Assembly (NCBI RefSeq): GCF_025770785.1
Contig: NZ_JANZLA010000002.1
Location: 1 to 64,000, forward strand
DNA length: 64,000 bases
Source: Cellulomonas sp. SG140
GTDB lineage: Bacteria > Actinomycetota > Actinomycetes > Actinomycetales > Cellulomonadaceae
Direction of reading: 5' to 3'
The notes beneath the pieces were generated by a model. The model was not told the DNA's origin and did no database searches. It saw nothing but the letters and a program-made list of their open reading frames with translations. This document shows positions 21,846 to 31,032 of this stretch, in pieces (the first letter of the stretch is position 1; every line of letters begins with the position of its first letter). The translations under genes and the position numbers were made by a program.

Positions 21846-24482
21846 TTACCCCTCCGCGAATCCGTAGATGTTGTTCAGCGACCACCAGACGTTCACTCCC
21901 GCAATGGGACCGAGAGCGGTGGCACCGAAGTCGGTGCGCCCGACCCTTTCCTGTGCGTTCATTGTGTGAACCGTGGTCCCGGCCATAGAGCCCCGGTAGT
22001 TGGTCGGCACTGCGCAGATGTCTGGCTGCCCGCCGCCAACGCCGCCATTCCTGATGAGGCCGCGCCAGTGCACGATGCCGTCCGCCGCGACGTAGCACGA
22101 CGCGCCCGGGAACGTTGCCGGGTCGTAGTTGACCCAGGAGCCCCCAAGAGGAACGCCGTACCACGAGGAGTCCGGCGCGAGCGCGCTCGGCACGAGGCAC
22201 GTGTTGCTCACGGAGAAATAGACGAAGGAGCCGTTGAGGCCCCCGCCGTACTTCCACACGTACTGCGAGGCGTTGTTGATGTGCTGGGAGCAGAAGGCTC
22301 CTGCGTTGCCCATTCCGTTCACGTGGATCTGCTGCCGTGGCGCGGCAGCGCCAGGGAGCTGGGCGAAGGGTGTATCCGCGCCGGGGCTGCTCGCGCGGCC
22401 GACAAGGCCACGGAACCAATAGCGCCCGAGGGAGTCGACCCAATACCCAGCCGTGACGTTGTTCCAGTTGTACTGCGTGAAGCCGTTCAGGTAGGTGAAC
22501 GGCGTCCATGCCGAGTCGGGCGCCACGTCCGAGGCGGGGAACACGATGTCCGAGAGGTTGACCCACTCGCACCAGTTGCCCGACGCTCCTCCGACGAAGT
22601 AGACCGAGCCGTCCGGGTAGACGTCCACGCGGGCTGCCTGCGTGACCAGGGCCGAGTCCGAGGACGTCGAGCCGAAGATCGTGTGCGAGGTCGGGCGGTA
22701 CCCCACGGGCAGCGTCATGATGAGGCTGCTCGCCTCGTTGGCGCCGGGCTTCCTCACGAGCCCCTGGAGCATGACGATTCCGGCGCTGGTCTTGATGTAC
22801 CGGGCAGAGGCGAAGCCCCCCGTGTAGTTCTGCCAGCCGTTGACGAGGGTCGCGTTCTGCCAGCTCGGGCTGCCGGCGAAGGTGCCCGTCGCGGGGATGT
22901 ACCAGGACACGCCATCGGTGGTGGCGCGCTGCAGCGGGGGCCGGTACTGCGCCAGCGTCACCGTCAGCGGGGTGGCGGGCGTCGGCTTCATCTTGGACGC
23001 GACGTCGAGCCACATGGCTGTGCTGTCGACCGTCACGTCGCCCTCGGCGTGCCACGGGCCCCACGCCTTCGAGGCCACGACACCGCGGCGGTGGTACGTC
23101 TCGACGACGGCCAGGCCGTTGACGGCACGGGCGCTGGTGAAGCTCTGGATCGCGACCGTCCCGCTCTCGGCAGCGGCCACCGAGAAGTTGCCGTACTTGG
23201 TGGGCGGGAGGTTGGCGATGCTCGTCGCGTTGGCCGTGGGGACCGTGTAGTCCCCGGGCGTGATGTAGTCGTTCATGTTCGCGCCGCTGGGCACGACGAC
23301 CGGGGGCTTGTCGAGCGGGATCTCGACGTTGCGCTCCAGGTAGTCCACGCGCTGATCGATCCGCGAGGGCTGGGTGGCGGTGAAGTCGGTCGCCATGCCC
23401 GTCTGGGACAGGCCGACCTGCAGCCGCAGGCCCTGGTCGTCGACCACGATCACGACGGCCTGGGCGATGGCGGTGATCTCCCGCCCCTCGATGACCGCGG
23501 TGACGCGATCGCCGAGGTACCAGTCCTTGCCGTAGGCCATCGTGGAGTCGTCCATCGGGACGAACTTGACGACCTTCTGGGCGACGCCCTCCTGGGCCAG
23601 CACCTCGTCGCCGGCCTGCTGCAGCTCGGTGACGACCCCGGTGTTGCGGCGGTCGAGGAACTTCTCGATGCGCCGCCCCCAGAGAGCTTCCTGGGCCAGG
23701 GACTCGGTGGTGGTGCGCTCCAGGAACTGCCGGTCGGTGCCCTCGTCCTGACCGGCCACGATCGCGCGGGTGGTGATCGGGCCCGACTCGCGCACGTCGT
23801 AGGACGCGAGCGTGTTGTTCCAGATGTCCATGCGGATCTCGCGACTGCGGTCGACGACCTTGAACGTCTCGAAGACCAGCTGGGAGCCGCGCTGCACGAC
23901 GCGGAAGCCGAGGTCCGTCGTGGCCGCGATCTCGTTGAGCCACGAGCCCAGGACGGGGAAGCGGGCGTTCTTGGTGATGGTCGGCCCGCGGCCCTGGTTG
24001 GTGCCCATGACGAGCTTCGCCACGCGACGCGACGCGGGGGCGCCCGGGCCGATGTTGGCGTTGACGTAGGCGTGCAGCAGCGTCTCGACTGGACCCGTGC
24101 GGGTGTCGTGCGCCGAGGCTGCCTGGCCGGCCATCGTGTCCGAGGTCGGCACCGGCCACGCCAGCGCGTCGGACAGGCGCACGTCGTCGGTGACGCCCGA
24201 GACCGTGACCATGCCCTCCGGAGCACTGGAGGATGCGGTCGAGGCCGACTCGTCGGCGAGACCGGAGAGCAGGAGCATCCCGCCAGGGCCCGTGACGATG
24301 AGGCCGGCGCCGGGCTTGCGCAGCTCGGCCGTCATCGGGTGTTCGAGCGGGAGCGTGATGCTCCACTCGCCGACGTTGCAGTAGACGACCTTCAGCGTGA
24401 ACGTCGCATCGGTGGGCAGGATGACGCCCACGCGCCCGAGGTTCTTGTTGCGCACCTCCAGGGTGATGTCGCTGATGTCCAT
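21846..24482 (-). CDS. Large minor tail protein (Gp37-like hub plus receptor-binding region)
   Basis: 878 residues. The N-terminal about 380 residues match the pattern of Gp37-like siphovirus tail proteins (LPLEHPMTAELRKPGAGLIV, then FVPMDDSTMAYGKDWYLGD and IEGREITAIAQAVVIV). The C-terminal half contains Trp/Tyr/Gly-rich repeats (WQNYTGGFASARYIKTSAGI, VNYDPATFPGASCYVAADG) likely to bind the host surface. Probably the tail-tip hub and receptor-binding component. Confidence 0.85.
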   Translation of the reverse strand: MDISDITLEVRNKNLGRVGVILPTDATFTLKVVYCNVGEWSITLPLEHPMTAELRKPGAGLIVTGPGGMLLLSGLADESASTASSSAPEGMVTVSGVTDDVRLSDALAWPVPTSDTMAGQAASAHDTRTGPVETLLHAYVNANIGPGAPASRRVAKLVMGTNQGRGPTITKNARFPVLGSWLNEIAATTDLGFRVVQRGSQLVFETFKVVDRSREIRMDIWNNTLASYDVRESGPITTRAIVAGQDEGTDRQFLERTTTESLAQEALWGRRIEKFLDRRNTGVVTELQQAGDEVLAQEGVAQKVVKFVPMDDSTMAYGKDWYLGDRVTAVIEGREITAIAQAVVIVVDDQGLRLQVGLSQTGMATDFTATQPSRIDQRVDYLERNVEIPLDKPPVVVPSGANMNDYITPGDYTVPTANATSIANLPPTKYGNFSVAAAESGTVAIQSFTSARAVNGLAVVETYHRRGVVASKAWGPWHAEGDVTVDSTAMWLDVASKMKPTPATPLTVTLAQYRPPLQRATTDGVSWYIPATGTFAGSPSWQNATLVNGWQNYTGGFASARYIKTSAGIVMLQGLVRKPGANEASSLIMTLPVGYRPTSHTIFGSTSSDSALVTQAARVDVYPDGSVYFVGGASGNWCEWVNLSDIVFPASDVAPDSAWTPFTYLNGFTQYNWNNVTAGYWVDSLGRYWFRGLVGRASSPGADTPFAQLPGAAAPRQQIHVNGMGNAGAFCSQHINNASQYVWKYGGGLNGSFVYFSVSNTCLVPSALAPDSSWYGVPLGGSWVNYDPATFPGASCYVAADGIVHWRGLIRNGGVGGGQPDICAVPTNYRGSMAGTTVHTMNAQERVGRTDFGATALGPIAGVNVWWSLNNIYGFAEG

Positions 24483-24497
24483 GCGGGATCACCCCTC

Positions 24498-24899
24498 TCA
24501 GATGGCGAGCCAGCGCCGCGGGCGCCACGAGACGGCGATGCGGGACTTGCCGGCAGTGGTGTCGAGGAACTGGACGGCGGCGCGCGTCACGCCCGGGGGG
24601 ATGGCCCACATCCGGGGGGCGGTCGCCAGCTCGCTGTAGCGGTTGGCGCCGGTCTGGTCGACGCAGGTGCCCAGCTCGGTGTTGATCGTGATGGTCTGGC
24701 CCTCCAGCAGAGAGCCGGTCCACTCCAGGGTGTCGCCGGAGGGCGCCACGGCCTTGAAGTGGTTGCCCGGCCCTCGCACCTCCCAGACCGGGTAGGCGTC
24801 GGCGTCGCCGCTGTTCTCCAGGTCCAGCGAGCCGACCATCTGGGAGGCGGAGACCTTCAGGCGGGACAGGTCGGGCAGAAGTCCGCGGTTGGTTGCCAA
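24498..24899 (-). CDS. Distal tail protein, C-terminal part
   Basis: 133 residues from a TTG one base after the preceding stop; AAGGTG lies 10 nt upstream. Sequence (LKVSASQMVGSLDLENSGDA, DAYPVWEVRGPG, LLEGQTITINTELG) corresponds to the second domain of siphovirus tail-component proteins that are normally one polypeptide with the upstream gene. Confidence 0.75.
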   Translation of the reverse strand: MATNRGLLPDLSRLKVSASQMVGSLDLENSGDADAYPVWEVRGPGNHFKAVAPSGDTLEWTGSLLEGQTITINTELGTCVDQTGANRYSELATAPRMWAIPPGVTRAAVQFLDTTAGKSRIAVSWRPRRWLAI

Positions 24900-24900
24900 G

Positions 24901-25359
24901 TCAGCCGATCACCTTCTGCTGCGCCTGCTCGGCCACCCAGAACGGGTTCGGAGCTCGCAGCGTGATAACAGTTCGGATCTCCCGCTCGCCGTCCGTGTCG
25001 GCGCCGTAGGTGTAGGTGCCGCCGCCCACTCGGTAGACGTTGCACCACCACGACGAGCCGTCGTCCTCGATCATGCGCAACTTGCACTTGCCGTCGAGCA
25101 TGAGGGCCAGGCGCGACCACAGGGACCGGAGATCCTTGCGGTCGCGCCCGAGGATGAGCAGGGGAAGGTCGATGTCGCGGGGCAGCACTCGCCGGCCGCG
25201 GAATGTGGCGCCGTCGCCGGCACCTTCGAGCCATCGCACCTCGACGGGGGGCAGGCCCAGCCCGGTCACACCGGACAGAACCTGCACCCCCCGTCCGTAC
25301 TTCAGCACGTAGTCGAGGTCGAGGGAGTCGTTGTCGGATTCCAGCGCCATGCTCGGCAT
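24901..25359 (-). CDS. Distal tail protein, N-terminal part
   Basis: 152 residues, ATG overlapping the tape-measure stop (TAATG). Contains LPRDIDLPLLILGRDRKDLR, a typical siphovirus tail-component (Dit-like) region, and ends RAPNPFWVAEQAQQKVIG, where related proteins continue into the domain encoded by 24498..24899. The two frames differ by +1. Confidence 0.78.
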   Translation of the reverse strand: MPSMALESDNDSLDLDYVLKYGRGVQVLSGVTGLGLPPVEVRWLEGAGDGATFRGRRVLPRDIDLPLLILGRDRKDLRSLWSRLALMLDGKCKLRMIEDDGSSWWCNVYRVGGGTYTYGADTDGEREIRTVITLRAPNPFWVAEQAQQKVIG

Positions 25360-28300
25360 TAGAAGCCCACCATCCTTCCTCGGTCTGCAGCTGCAAACAG
25401 GTCCTCCTCGGCAGAGAGGGAGTTGTTCTGCGCCGCGTAGTAGGTGAGGTTGTTCTGACGAATGAGCAGCGAGGAGCTCTCGGCGCCGCTAAGCGCCGCG
25501 TGCGTTTCCTCGGCCATCTGGCGAGCGGCCTGCACCGCGTTGTTCGCGCGGGCCTGAATGCCGTCTGCCATCGCGTCCGCGATCGACATTCCCGAGTACA
25601 GGACCCAGCCCTTGCCCGAGAACGGGCCCTCCTTGGCGGGGCTGAACGGGAACAGCTTCCGGATGTCCGACAGGACGCCGGAGACCATCGCCTTGGCAGA
25701 AGCCGCGCGGTCGCGGATGCCCTGTGTGAAGCCGTCGATCAGCGAGCGACCGGAGTTGGTCAGCCAGCTGCCGACGTCGCGGAAGATGACATCGACGACG
25801 TTCCGGAAGCCTTCGAGCACGTTCGAGGCGCTGGAGATCGCGCCGCCGATGTCCTCGCCGAAGCGACGGAAGCCGGCGCCGGCCTCCTGAGCCTTCTGGT
25901 AGACGTTCTCGATCACCTTGGCGCCAGCTGCCAGCATCGGGATGAGCTGGGAGTTGAGCGCCTGCGACACGAAGACGATCACCGGGAGCATCACGCTCAT
26001 CGCCTGGGTCAGGAGCGGCACGAGCTTCATCGCCAGGGGCGTGAGCTGCGTCGCGAGCTCCAGGCCCGCCTTGGCGTTCTCCAGCAGGAGCGGGATCTGC
26101 GGGGTCAGCTGGTCGATCAGGTCCGAGAACTGCTGCGTCAGCTGCGGCAGGATCGGGTACAGGCTCTCCAGGAACATCGTCGCCAGGTCGGCGACCATCG
26201 GCAGAACCTGGACCAGTACGCCGGCCCACAGCCCGAGCGCGTCGGCCAGCATCGGCGCGAGCGACTGAGCCACGGGGGCCAGCGCCACGGCGATGTCAGC
26301 GATCGCGGTCGCGAGCACCGGCAGGATCTGGGCGATGGGCCCGGCGATCGCTGCCAGGAGCGTCGTGGTCGCGTCGACCAGCGGCCCAAGCGCGGGCGCC
26401 AGGGCGGCGATCGCGTTGGTCAGGCCAACGGACAGGATGTCCACGACGGGCATGAGGCCGTTGAGCAGCCCCACCAGTGCCGGCGAGACGGCCTGCAGCA
26501 GGGTCGTGACCAGCGGGGCGAACGCCTCAGCGAGGTGCCCCACGACGACGGCGACCGCGCCGATGATGTCGGCCAGCGGCTGCCACGCCGGGGTGAGCAG
26601 GTCGACCGCCGTCAGCAGGGAGTCGAACAGGCTCACGAGCCCGTCCTGCAGCGCGGCGGACGCCAGGGCGTTCGCGATGTCGCGCAGCAGCGTGCCGATC
26701 GCCGGACCGGCGCTGTTCATGATCTTGTCGAAGGTGTCCGTCAGGGCGACGAACAGCTTCTCGATCGCAGGGCCGGAGATGTGCCCGATGGCGTACATCG
26801 CCTCGTGCGCGGCCTGCAGCGCCTTGGTCATCCCGGTCTGGAAGGCCGGGGTGTCGACCGCCGCGTGGATCCGCTCCAGCGTGTCGGCGACCATCGAGAT
26901 CGTGGAGCCGCCTGCGGCCTCCGCTGCCCGGCCGAGGCCGGCGAGGATGCCACCCGCCTGGCCGATGAGCCGGCCGAGCTCGGTGAAGTTGAAGATCGCG
27001 ACGTCGAGCCAGCTCTGCAGCCGGCCGTCCTCCTGCGCCTTCGTCAGGAAGGCGTCGAAGCGGTCGGTGATCGAGACGAACCACGTCGCCAGGCGCGGCA
27101 GGTAGCCGGCGCCGACCTTGCCGAGGGTCGCGATGATGCCGGTGAGGCTCGCGGTGCCCTTCTCGGCGATGACGATGGAGTCGCTGAGGTCCTTGAACAT
27201 GCCGGCGAGCTCGCCGTTGAGCGCGCCCTTCAGTCCCTTGGCGAGACCGCCGAACCACGTGCCGAGGCTCGTGGAGATGTCCTTCATGCCCGCGGCCACC
27301 TGCGGGAACAGGGAGTTGATGAGCTCCTTGATCGGAGCTGCGGCCTTGGCCCAGAAGTTCGCGGACATCGAGTCCTGCAGCTGCTTCCAGGCTGCCCCGG
27401 CCTTGGTCGCGCGGCCCAGGCCGATCGCGAAGTCGGGGACGTACTTGTTGAAGTCCTTCAGGGCGACGGCCGAGGCGATGACGCCGATAGCCATTCCGCC
27501 GAAAATGCCGGGGAGGGCGAGGGCTGCCGGTCCGATCTGCGCCAGCGAGGACGACAGGGCGAACAGGTTGCTCGACGCGGAAAGGCCCCAGCCGGCGACG
27601 CCGGCAATGCCCAGCGCCACGGCGCCGAGCTTGGGGACGGCCTTGTCCAGGTTCGACAGCCAGTCGCCCCAGTCCTTCACCATGTCGCCGATCATTCGGC
27701 TGCCGGAGAGAGCGGCCAGCGCGGTGGCGACCTTGGCGGCGGACTTCTTGTTCAGGTTGACGACGATCTCGGTGTAGCGGCGCCGGTTCAGCAGCGCGAG
27801 CTCGGCGCGAGCCTTGGCTGCGTCGACCGCGGCCTGGAACTCCAGCTTCTTGCCGTCGTAGTCATCGACGATGTTGTCGAGCTCGTGCTTCATCCGCTCC
27901 ATGTCGAAGCGGTTCATCTTCACGGGCACGTCGACTGCGGCGAGATCCGCCAGCTCCTTGCCCAGGCGCTTGGACGCCGCGCGCACGGACTCGATGTCGT
28001 TGAAGTCGACCTTCAGGTCCATCGTGGTGTTCTTGCGCAGCTCCTCCAGCTGCGCCTTCGTCGCCTGCAGGTCGGCCTTGTTGAGGGCGACGTGAACGTC
28101 CACCTCGTCGATCTTCTGCAGCTGACGGTCGATGTCGGCGATCGCGTTCTGCACCGAGGCGAAGGAGTCCTGGTTCACCTTGATGGTGATGGACTTGGCG
28201 GTGCGCTCGGCCTCGTCGATCGCGGCGTTCAGCTTCGTGCGAAGGCCCGTGTCGTCGAGGTCGAGACCGACCCGAATGCGCTGGACCGACTTCTCGATCT

Positions 28301-28394
28301 TGCGCAGGTCGTTGCGCAGGTCGCTGGCAAAGTCCGCGGTGTCGGGGACCACCTTGACGGAGACCTTGCCGACGACGACGCTGTTCTTTGCCAT
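25359..28394 (-). CDS. Tape measure protein
   Basis: 1011 residues. N-terminal helical region with coiled coils, long hydrophobic segments in the middle (GAVALGIAGVAGWGLSASSN and GIFGGMAIGVIASAVAL) and Ala/Leu/Val/Pro-rich repeats (ALAPVAQSLAPMLADALG). The C-terminus has FSPAKEGPFSGKGWVLYSG, a motif typical of actinophage tape measures. Length predicts a tail of roughly 150 nm. Follows the frameshifted chaperone pair. Confidence 0.95.
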   Translation of the reverse strand: MAKNSVVVGKVSVKVVPDTADFASDLRNDLRKIEKSVQRIRVGLDLDDTGLRTKLNAAIDEAERTAKSITIKVNQDSFASVQNAIADIDRQLQKIDEVDVHVALNKADLQATKAQLEELRKNTTMDLKVDFNDIESVRAASKRLGKELADLAAVDVPVKMNRFDMERMKHELDNIVDDYDGKKLEFQAAVDAAKARAELALLNRRRYTEIVVNLNKKSAAKVATALAALSGSRMIGDMVKDWGDWLSNLDKAVPKLGAVALGIAGVAGWGLSASSNLFALSSSLAQIGPAALALPGIFGGMAIGVIASAVALKDFNKYVPDFAIGLGRATKAGAAWKQLQDSMSANFWAKAAAPIKELINSLFPQVAAGMKDISTSLGTWFGGLAKGLKGALNGELAGMFKDLSDSIVIAEKGTASLTGIIATLGKVGAGYLPRLATWFVSITDRFDAFLTKAQEDGRLQSWLDVAIFNFTELGRLIGQAGGILAGLGRAAEAAGGSTISMVADTLERIHAAVDTPAFQTGMTKALQAAHEAMYAIGHISGPAIEKLFVALTDTFDKIMNSAGPAIGTLLRDIANALASAALQDGLVSLFDSLLTAVDLLTPAWQPLADIIGAVAVVVGHLAEAFAPLVTTLLQAVSPALVGLLNGLMPVVDILSVGLTNAIAALAPALGPLVDATTTLLAAIAGPIAQILPVLATAIADIAVALAPVAQSLAPMLADALGLWAGVLVQVLPMVADLATMFLESLYPILPQLTQQFSDLIDQLTPQIPLLLENAKAGLELATQLTPLAMKLVPLLTQAMSVMLPVIVFVSQALNSQLIPMLAAGAKVIENVYQKAQEAGAGFRRFGEDIGGAISSASNVLEGFRNVVDVIFRDVGSWLTNSGRSLIDGFTQGIRDRAASAKAMVSGVLSDIRKLFPFSPAKEGPFSGKGWVLYSGMSIADAMADGIQARANNAVQAARQMAEETHAALSGAESSSLLIRQNNLTYYAAQNNSLSAEEDLFAAADRGRMVGF

Positions 28395-28396
28395 GC

Positions 28397-29097
28397 CTAC
28401 CTCCGGTGCATCTTTGCGAACAGACCGGCAACGGTCTGAGGAGTCTTCTTCTCGGCCTTGTCAGCCGGCCGGGGGAATGGCTTGAACTTGGGCGCCTTGC
28501 CCTTTTCCCACATTCCCGTGGCCTTGGTGTTCGTGTTGATCGCGTCGTAGACGCTGGCAAGCAGGTGGCGGTCGATGCCCCACCCGAGGTTCTCGGCGCC
28601 GCCCTGCGCCAAGGCGGTGGTCATGCTGTCGTCGGGCAGCCTCTGCACGAGCGAGACGAGAAGGCGCGGGGCCGGTCCGCGACCGTCGATCACTTCTGCT
28701 AGGTCGATGCCGTAGTAGAAGCGGAGGTCGGCGTAGAGCCCCGCGCCGTACTTGTCGATCAGCTCGCAGAGGCCGAGGCTTCCCCCACCTGGACCTGCTG
28801 GGAGTAGCCCTCGAACAGGACCGCCAGCATCGCCAGGTCGCCGCCGATGGACTTCACGAGGGCCTTGCCGGCGCTCGGGTTCTCCGCCACGGCGACGATC
28901 AGCTCACCCAGGAGCTCCTCCTGGTCGCTGCCCTCGTCGTTGAGCTTGCTCTGCAGGTCGAGGACGGCCTTGCGCTTGGCCTTGGTCATGCGCAGCGGGT
29001 TGACGAGGCGGACGGTCGAGCCGTCCAGCTCCACGTCGAAGGAGCCGTACTTGGCCTCAGCGGCGGCGCGGATGTCGTCGAGCGTCATGGTGGACAT
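28397..29097 (-). CDS. Tail assembly chaperone, -1 frameshift product (G-T fusion)
   Basis: The second chaperone frame lacks its own good start. Reading -1 after the slippery GGGGGAA (28786-28780) gives GSLGLCELIDKYGAGLYADL, then RFYYGIDLAEVIDGRGP, continuing through RLPDDSMTTALAQGGAENLG and YDAINTNTKATG to GKAPKFKPFPRP. That is the canonical downstream chaperone of actinophages. It occupies the conserved place between major tail protein and tape measure. The fusion would guide tail-tube assembly around the tape measure. Confidence 0.88.
28759..29097 (-). CDS. Tail assembly chaperone (unshifted product)
   Basis: 112 residues from ATG 29097, with GGAGG 11 nt upstream. Begins MSTMTLDDIRAAAEAKYGSF and has a helical C-terminus ending shortly after the slip site. 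Unshifted translation stops at 28759. Binds the tape measure in excess over the fusion product. Confidence 0.9.
   Translation of the reverse strand: MSTMTLDDIRAAAEAKYGSFDVELDGSTVRLVNPLRMTKAKRKAVLDLQSKLNDEGSDQEELLGELIVAVAENPSAGKALVKSIGGDLAMLAVLFEGYSQQVQVGEASASAS
28780..28786 (-). promoter_or_regulatory. Programmed -1 frameshift slippery site GGGGGAA
   Basis: Zero-frame reading is GTG GGG GAA; a -1 slip continues into the open downstream chaperone frame. Location matches the frameshift used by most siphoviruses. Confidence 0.85.
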
Positions 29098-29163
29098 GGG
29101 GTTGCGGACCTCCAGGTGTGGGTGAACAGGGGGAGCGGACCTACGTGCTCGCCAGGGGTGGCG

Positions 29164-29204
29164 ACTCCCCCCGCGCCGGGTCCGCATCACAGCGCGGGGG
29201 GAGT
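29164..29204 (-). terminator. Terminator after the major tail gene
   Basis: Perfect 13-bp stem (29164-29176 / 29192-29204, ACTCCCCCCGCGC), 15-nt loop. Partial termination here would make tail-tube mRNA exceed downstream mRNA. Confidence 0.85.
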
Positions 29205-29219
29205 GGTGCTAGGCGCCCG

Positions 29220-29774
29220 TCAGGGCGCGATCGTGCCGAGCGGGGTGACCGCGTAGGCGAAGGAGTTGGTGCCGTGCACCAGCGGGGTGATCGAGAGCGG
29301 CAGGCCGGCCAGCGACTCCGTGTCGGAGAACGCGATGGTGTCCGAGCCGAGGATCTCCGCCTTCGGGACGTAGATCGCGAAGACGTTGGTGCCGTCCACG
29401 AACACGGCCAGGAACGCCTTGACGGTCGGGACCGGGTTCTGCGGCACGCCGAGGGTGCCGTCCGCGTTCTCCACGGCGTTCGAGCCGTAGTAGAGCTTCA
29501 GGGTCGGCTTGTCGAACTGCTGGACGGTGACCGTGAAGGTGTCGACCTTCGTGGTGCGCGAGGTGCGCAGCGTCTTGTTCTGCAGCGTGCCGAGCACCGT
29601 CACGTCGCCACCGGAGGTGTCCTGGGAGAACACGTCCTGCAGCGAGGTGTGGCCGATGCTCTCCCACGTGCCGGTCGGGATCGCCGTCAGGTCGGTCGGG
29701 AGCACGGTGCCGGGCTCCGCGGTGAAGTAGTTGCCGGTGTTGATGACCAGCGTCGCGTTGTCGTTCAGCGCCAT
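29220..29774 (-). CDS. Major tail (tube) protein
   Basis: 184 residues, ATG start. Beta-sandwich pattern (NATLVINTGNYFTAEPGTVL, TWESIGHTSLQDVF, TVLGTLQNKTLRTSRTTKVD) and position before the chaperones identify the tube subunit. It is bracketed by strong hairpin terminators, suggesting high and independent expression. Confidence 0.9.
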   Translation of the reverse strand: MALNDNATLVINTGNYFTAEPGTVLPTDLTAIPTGTWESIGHTSLQDVFSQDTSGGDVTVLGTLQNKTLRTSRTTKVDTFTVTVQQFDKPTLKLYYGSNAVENADGTLGVPQNPVPTVKAFLAVFVDGTNVFAIYVPKAEILGSDTIAFSDTESLAGLPLSITPLVHGTNSFAYAVTPLGTIAP

Positions 29775-29809
29775 CGCCGGGGCCTCCTAGGTTCGTCGGG
29801 GCATGAAGA

Positions 29810-29840
29810 AGCCCCGCGGCGCAGGGAGCGCGGCGGGGCT
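29810..29840 (-). terminator. Hairpin before the major tail gene
   Basis: 8-bp perfect arms AGCCCCGC / GCGGGGCT (29810-29817 / 29833-29840). Confidence 0.7.
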
Positions 29841-29858
29841 GCGGGTGGGGGCTGGAGC

Positions 29859-30341
29859 TCAGCGCTCCTTGCGGATCGAGACGAGGTAGTGCGTCTCGTA
29901 GCGCCAGACGCCGGACGGCAGGTCGGCGAACTGGACGGGGCCCGAGGACGTGGCCCAGTCGGTGACGCGGCTGGGCTCCTCGGTCATCGTGATCTCGATG
30001 ACGGAACCGCGGCCGGGGATGACCCGGTGCGAGAGCCAGGCGTCACGCAGAGCGACGCGGACGGCCTCGGAGATCAGGGCTGCGGCCTCGTCGCCGTCAG
30101 GGTCCTGGGCGAACACCTGCAGCTCCACCAGGGCTGCGTCGGTGAAGCGGGGGTCGCCGTTCCAGCCGCCCATGCGGTGACCGCGGCGCACCACGATGAA
30201 CGGGAACGTCGGGGTCTTGGGGATCAGCGAGTAGATCGGGATGTCGGGGAAGTCCTCGCGCAGGAGCGCGAGCATGAAGTCCTCGATCGGGCTGAGCTCT
30301 AGCCGGCTCAGGACGGATGCGGGCAGGTTCGGGGTCGCCAT
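29859..30341 (-). CDS. Tail terminator / completion protein
   Basis: 160 residues from ATG 30341 preceded by GGAGGG. Contains FMLALLREDFPDIPIYSLIP, then FIVVRRGHRMGGWNGDP, and DAWLSHRVIPGRGSVIEITM, typical of actinophage tail terminators. Sits between connectors and tube protein as expected. Confidence 0.82.
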   Translation of the reverse strand: MATPNLPASVLSRLELSPIEDFMLALLREDFPDIPIYSLIPKTPTFPFIVVRRGHRMGGWNGDPRFTDAALVELQVFAQDPDGDEAAALISEAVRVALRDAWLSHRVIPGRGSVIEITMTEEPSRVTDWATSSGPVQFADLPSGVWRYETHYLVSIRKER

Positions 30342-30343
30342 CG

Positions 30344-30679
30344 TCAGCCCTCCGCCCATCCGAATGCCTTGCCGAGTGCACGCACCGGCTTGGAGTGGCG
30401 GATGTTGCCGTGCTTGTCGATGTAGTCGGCGCCGAACTCGATCGAGCGCGCGGCGCCGTAGCCGCGGTCGTCGCTGAGGATGACGTAGCGGTCGATCGTG
30501 CCCTTCTCGACCAGGATCTCGGAGTGGCCCTGGTCGACGTGGGCAGCCAGCACGGAGCGCGCGATCGCGGCCCGCTCATTCGCCACTCGGGTGAGCTCGC
30601 TCTGCACGACGTCGAGACGGGCGATCAGCCGCTCGATCTTCTGGCCGTTGACGACCTTGTAGACGAGAGCCACCGTCAC
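30344..30679 (-). CDS. DUF5403-like neck/tail connector protein
   Basis: 111 residues, GTG in a GTGA overlap. VTVALVYKVVNGQKIERLIA, then GHSEILVEKGTIDRYVILSD, resembles the DUF5403 phage family. Probable gp10/neck component; assignment rests on pattern and order. Confidence 0.75.
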   Translation of the reverse strand: MTVALVYKVVNGQKIERLIARLDVVQSELTRVANERAAIARSVLAAHVDQGHSEILVEKGTIDRYVILSDDRGYGAARSIEFGADYIDKHGNIRHSKPVRALGKAFGWAEG

Positions 30680-31032
30680 ACCCCCTCGCCGGCCGCGTTC
30701 GGCCGCTCTCGGATGTCGACGGACTGGTGCCGCGTGCGGCGCGTGCCGTAGCGGATCGCGGGCGGCGCCACGACGTCCCACTCCCGGCCGTTCCACAGCA
30801 CCCGGTTCCAGACGTAGACGTCGGGGATGTTGGGGTCGACGAGCATCCGGTAGACGTCGATGGTCTGCTGGCCGGGCACCTCCGCCTTCGAGGAGCGCTG
30901 CGGGATGAACGCCGCGCGCACCTCGATGGGGCGAGTCTCGTCGACCTTCAGCACCACGTTGCCGCGGTTGTCGGTGATCTTGGCGAGGGCGTAGACGATG
31001 GCCTTCTGCCCCCGCCGCCGCTGCAGGCTCAC
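30676..31032 (-). CDS. Head-tail connector (stopper-like)
   Basis: 118 residues, GTG in a GTGA overlap. Beta-rich with DPNIPDVYVWNRVLWNGREW and a short basic N-terminus. Order between adaptor and neck proteins suggests the head-completion stopper. Confidence 0.75.
   Translation of the reverse strand: MSLQRRRGQKAIVYALAKITDNRGNVVLKVDETRPIEVRAAFIPQRSSKAEVPGQQTIDVYRMLVDPNIPDVYVWNRVLWNGREWDVVAPPAIRYGTRRTRHQSVDIRERPNAAGEGV

Noticed and set aside
21655..24723. 1022-codon ORF antisense-frame companion of the tail gene
   Set aside because: Same strand but shifted frame, Arg/Gly/His-rich; the 878-codon frame has clear tail-protein features and normal codon use.
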